Positions 6,196 to 6,612 of a stretch of 6,612 bases of DNA are shown here, piece after piece. This stretch comes from Paracoccaceae bacterium (GTDB lineage Bacteria; Pseudomonadota; Alphaproteobacteria; Rhodobacterales; Rhodobacteraceae). Each line of letters opens with the position of its first letter. Positions within the stretch are counted from its first letter, which is position 1. The position numbers and the translations under genes were made by a program. Under the pieces are notes generated by a model. The model ran no database searches, had not been told where the DNA came from, and saw nothing but the letters and a program-made list of their open reading frames with translations. Location of the stretch: the NCBI GenBank assembly GCA_003447515.1, contig DLZA01000219.1:1-6612 (forward strand). Direction: 5' to 3'.

Positions 6196-6224
6196 AGATT
6201 GTTAATTGTAGTAAGTTTTGTCAA
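6196..6224 (-). promoter_or_regulatory. possible moaA promoter
   Basis: A perfect TTGACA lies on the minus strand at 6219-6224, 90 nt upstream of moaA. At 17-nt spacing the -10 hexamer is CAATCT, a poor match; a better TATAGT (6191-6196) is 22 nt away, too far. Arms ACAATT/AATTGT (6179-6184 and 6204-6209) also flank this area. It is tentative. Confidence 0.3.
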
Positions 6225-6612
6225 ACCTGGTTGTTGGTGTGAGTGAGGATGGTCACTGCTTGGTAGAAGTTTTTTATTCAAAATGTGAGTTACTTACTGC
6301 ACCGTGTTGGATGGGCAGTTGTCTCTAGGCGGATTGCTTTTTAGGTTCTGAAAACTTTTTAACAAGTCGTCAAACTTACTTTGGGTGAAAAGGATCGTTG
6401 CAGTAAACTATACTCTGCAGTATCAGCTGGTACAGCCCTGCCACCAGCGCCTGTGAAGCCACCATCGGTGAGTGCGGTATTGGTGATTAAGTTTGCGCTT
6501 CTCTTAAGACTAAAAAGCCGAAGCTTGGTCGTTTACCTTGGCCCTTGAGTGAAAATGACTATTGCTTTTAAATCATCAATCATGAAATCATAAACAATCA
6601 GCAACTTGTTTG
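6225..6612. other. right-hand tail with no supported gene
   Basis: With the moaA leader, the last 483 nt contain no credible coding region and no tRNA or rRNA signature that I can see. On the minus strand 6362-6532 is open for 57 codons between stops but has no ATG; its middle reads TALTDGGFTGAGGRAVPADT, protein-like in composition but unrecognised. A 6-bp stem GCTGGT/ACCAGC (6426-6431 with 6443-6448), a direct repeat TGCAGTA (6399-6405 and 6416-6422), and AAATCAT twice near the end (6570-6576 and 6585-6591) are visible. It may be a decayed gene, a non-coding RNA or the regulatory region of a gene beyond the edge. Confidence 0.4.

Noticed and set aside
6130..6260. Moco riboswitch in the moaA leader
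   Set aside because: I cannot find the multi-stem architecture by eye; only one short AT-rich hairpin and a loose ACAATT/AATTGT dyad are visible. A covariance-model scan would decide.
1..6612. CRISPR array, insertion sequence, tRNA or phage attachment site
   Set aside because: No regularly spaced repeats, transposase, terminal inverted repeats flanked by duplications, or tRNA-like T-loop sequences were seen.

Overview
The window looks like a chromosomal stretch from an alphaproteobacterium, most likely a marine Rhodobacterales-type (roseobacter-like) organism. Three things suggest this: the gene order yceD-rpmF-plsX-fabH with bamE divergent from yceD, the C-terminal wording of YceD and BamE, and the OlsB-type acyltransferase. 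By eye the base composition is fairly AT-rich for that group (not computed). The lineage is an inference from remembered family patterns, not from a search.

Layout. On the minus strand, positions 3129 down to 60 hold a fatty-acid/phospholipid/ribosome cluster: yceD (DUF177), a 151-nt leader packed with inverted repeats, rpmF (ribosomal protein L32), plsX and fabH. rpmF, plsX and fabH are separated by only 24 and 15 nt and are probably one transcript. On the plus strand, bamE (outer-membrane assembly lipoprotein) diverges from yceD. It converges on msrB (minus; methionine-R-sulfoxide reductase). msrB in turn diverges from a plus-strand GNAT-fold acyltransferase of the OlsB type (ornithine-lipid synthesis), which converges on moaA (minus; molybdenum cofactor synthesis). 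About 480 nt at the right end carry no gene I can support.

How the genes fit together. PlsX turns acyl-ACP into acyl-phosphate for phospholipid synthesis. FabH starts new acyl chains. OlsB uses acyl-ACP for a phosphorus-free membrane lipid, and BamE helps build the outer membrane, so much of the window concerns the envelope. YceD and L32 link it to ribosome production. msrB (oxidative repair) and moaA (Moco) look like independent neighbours.

Most of the window is ordinary core genome. The part most worth a second look is the rpmF leader. Three consecutive inverted repeats fill 2430-2482 just ahead of the Shine-Dalgarno, and the last one could pair alternatively with it. Also notable are a perfect inverted repeat in place of a Shine-Dalgarno before moaA, an OlsB with no OlsA partner and unusually many cysteines, and the unexplained right-hand tail.
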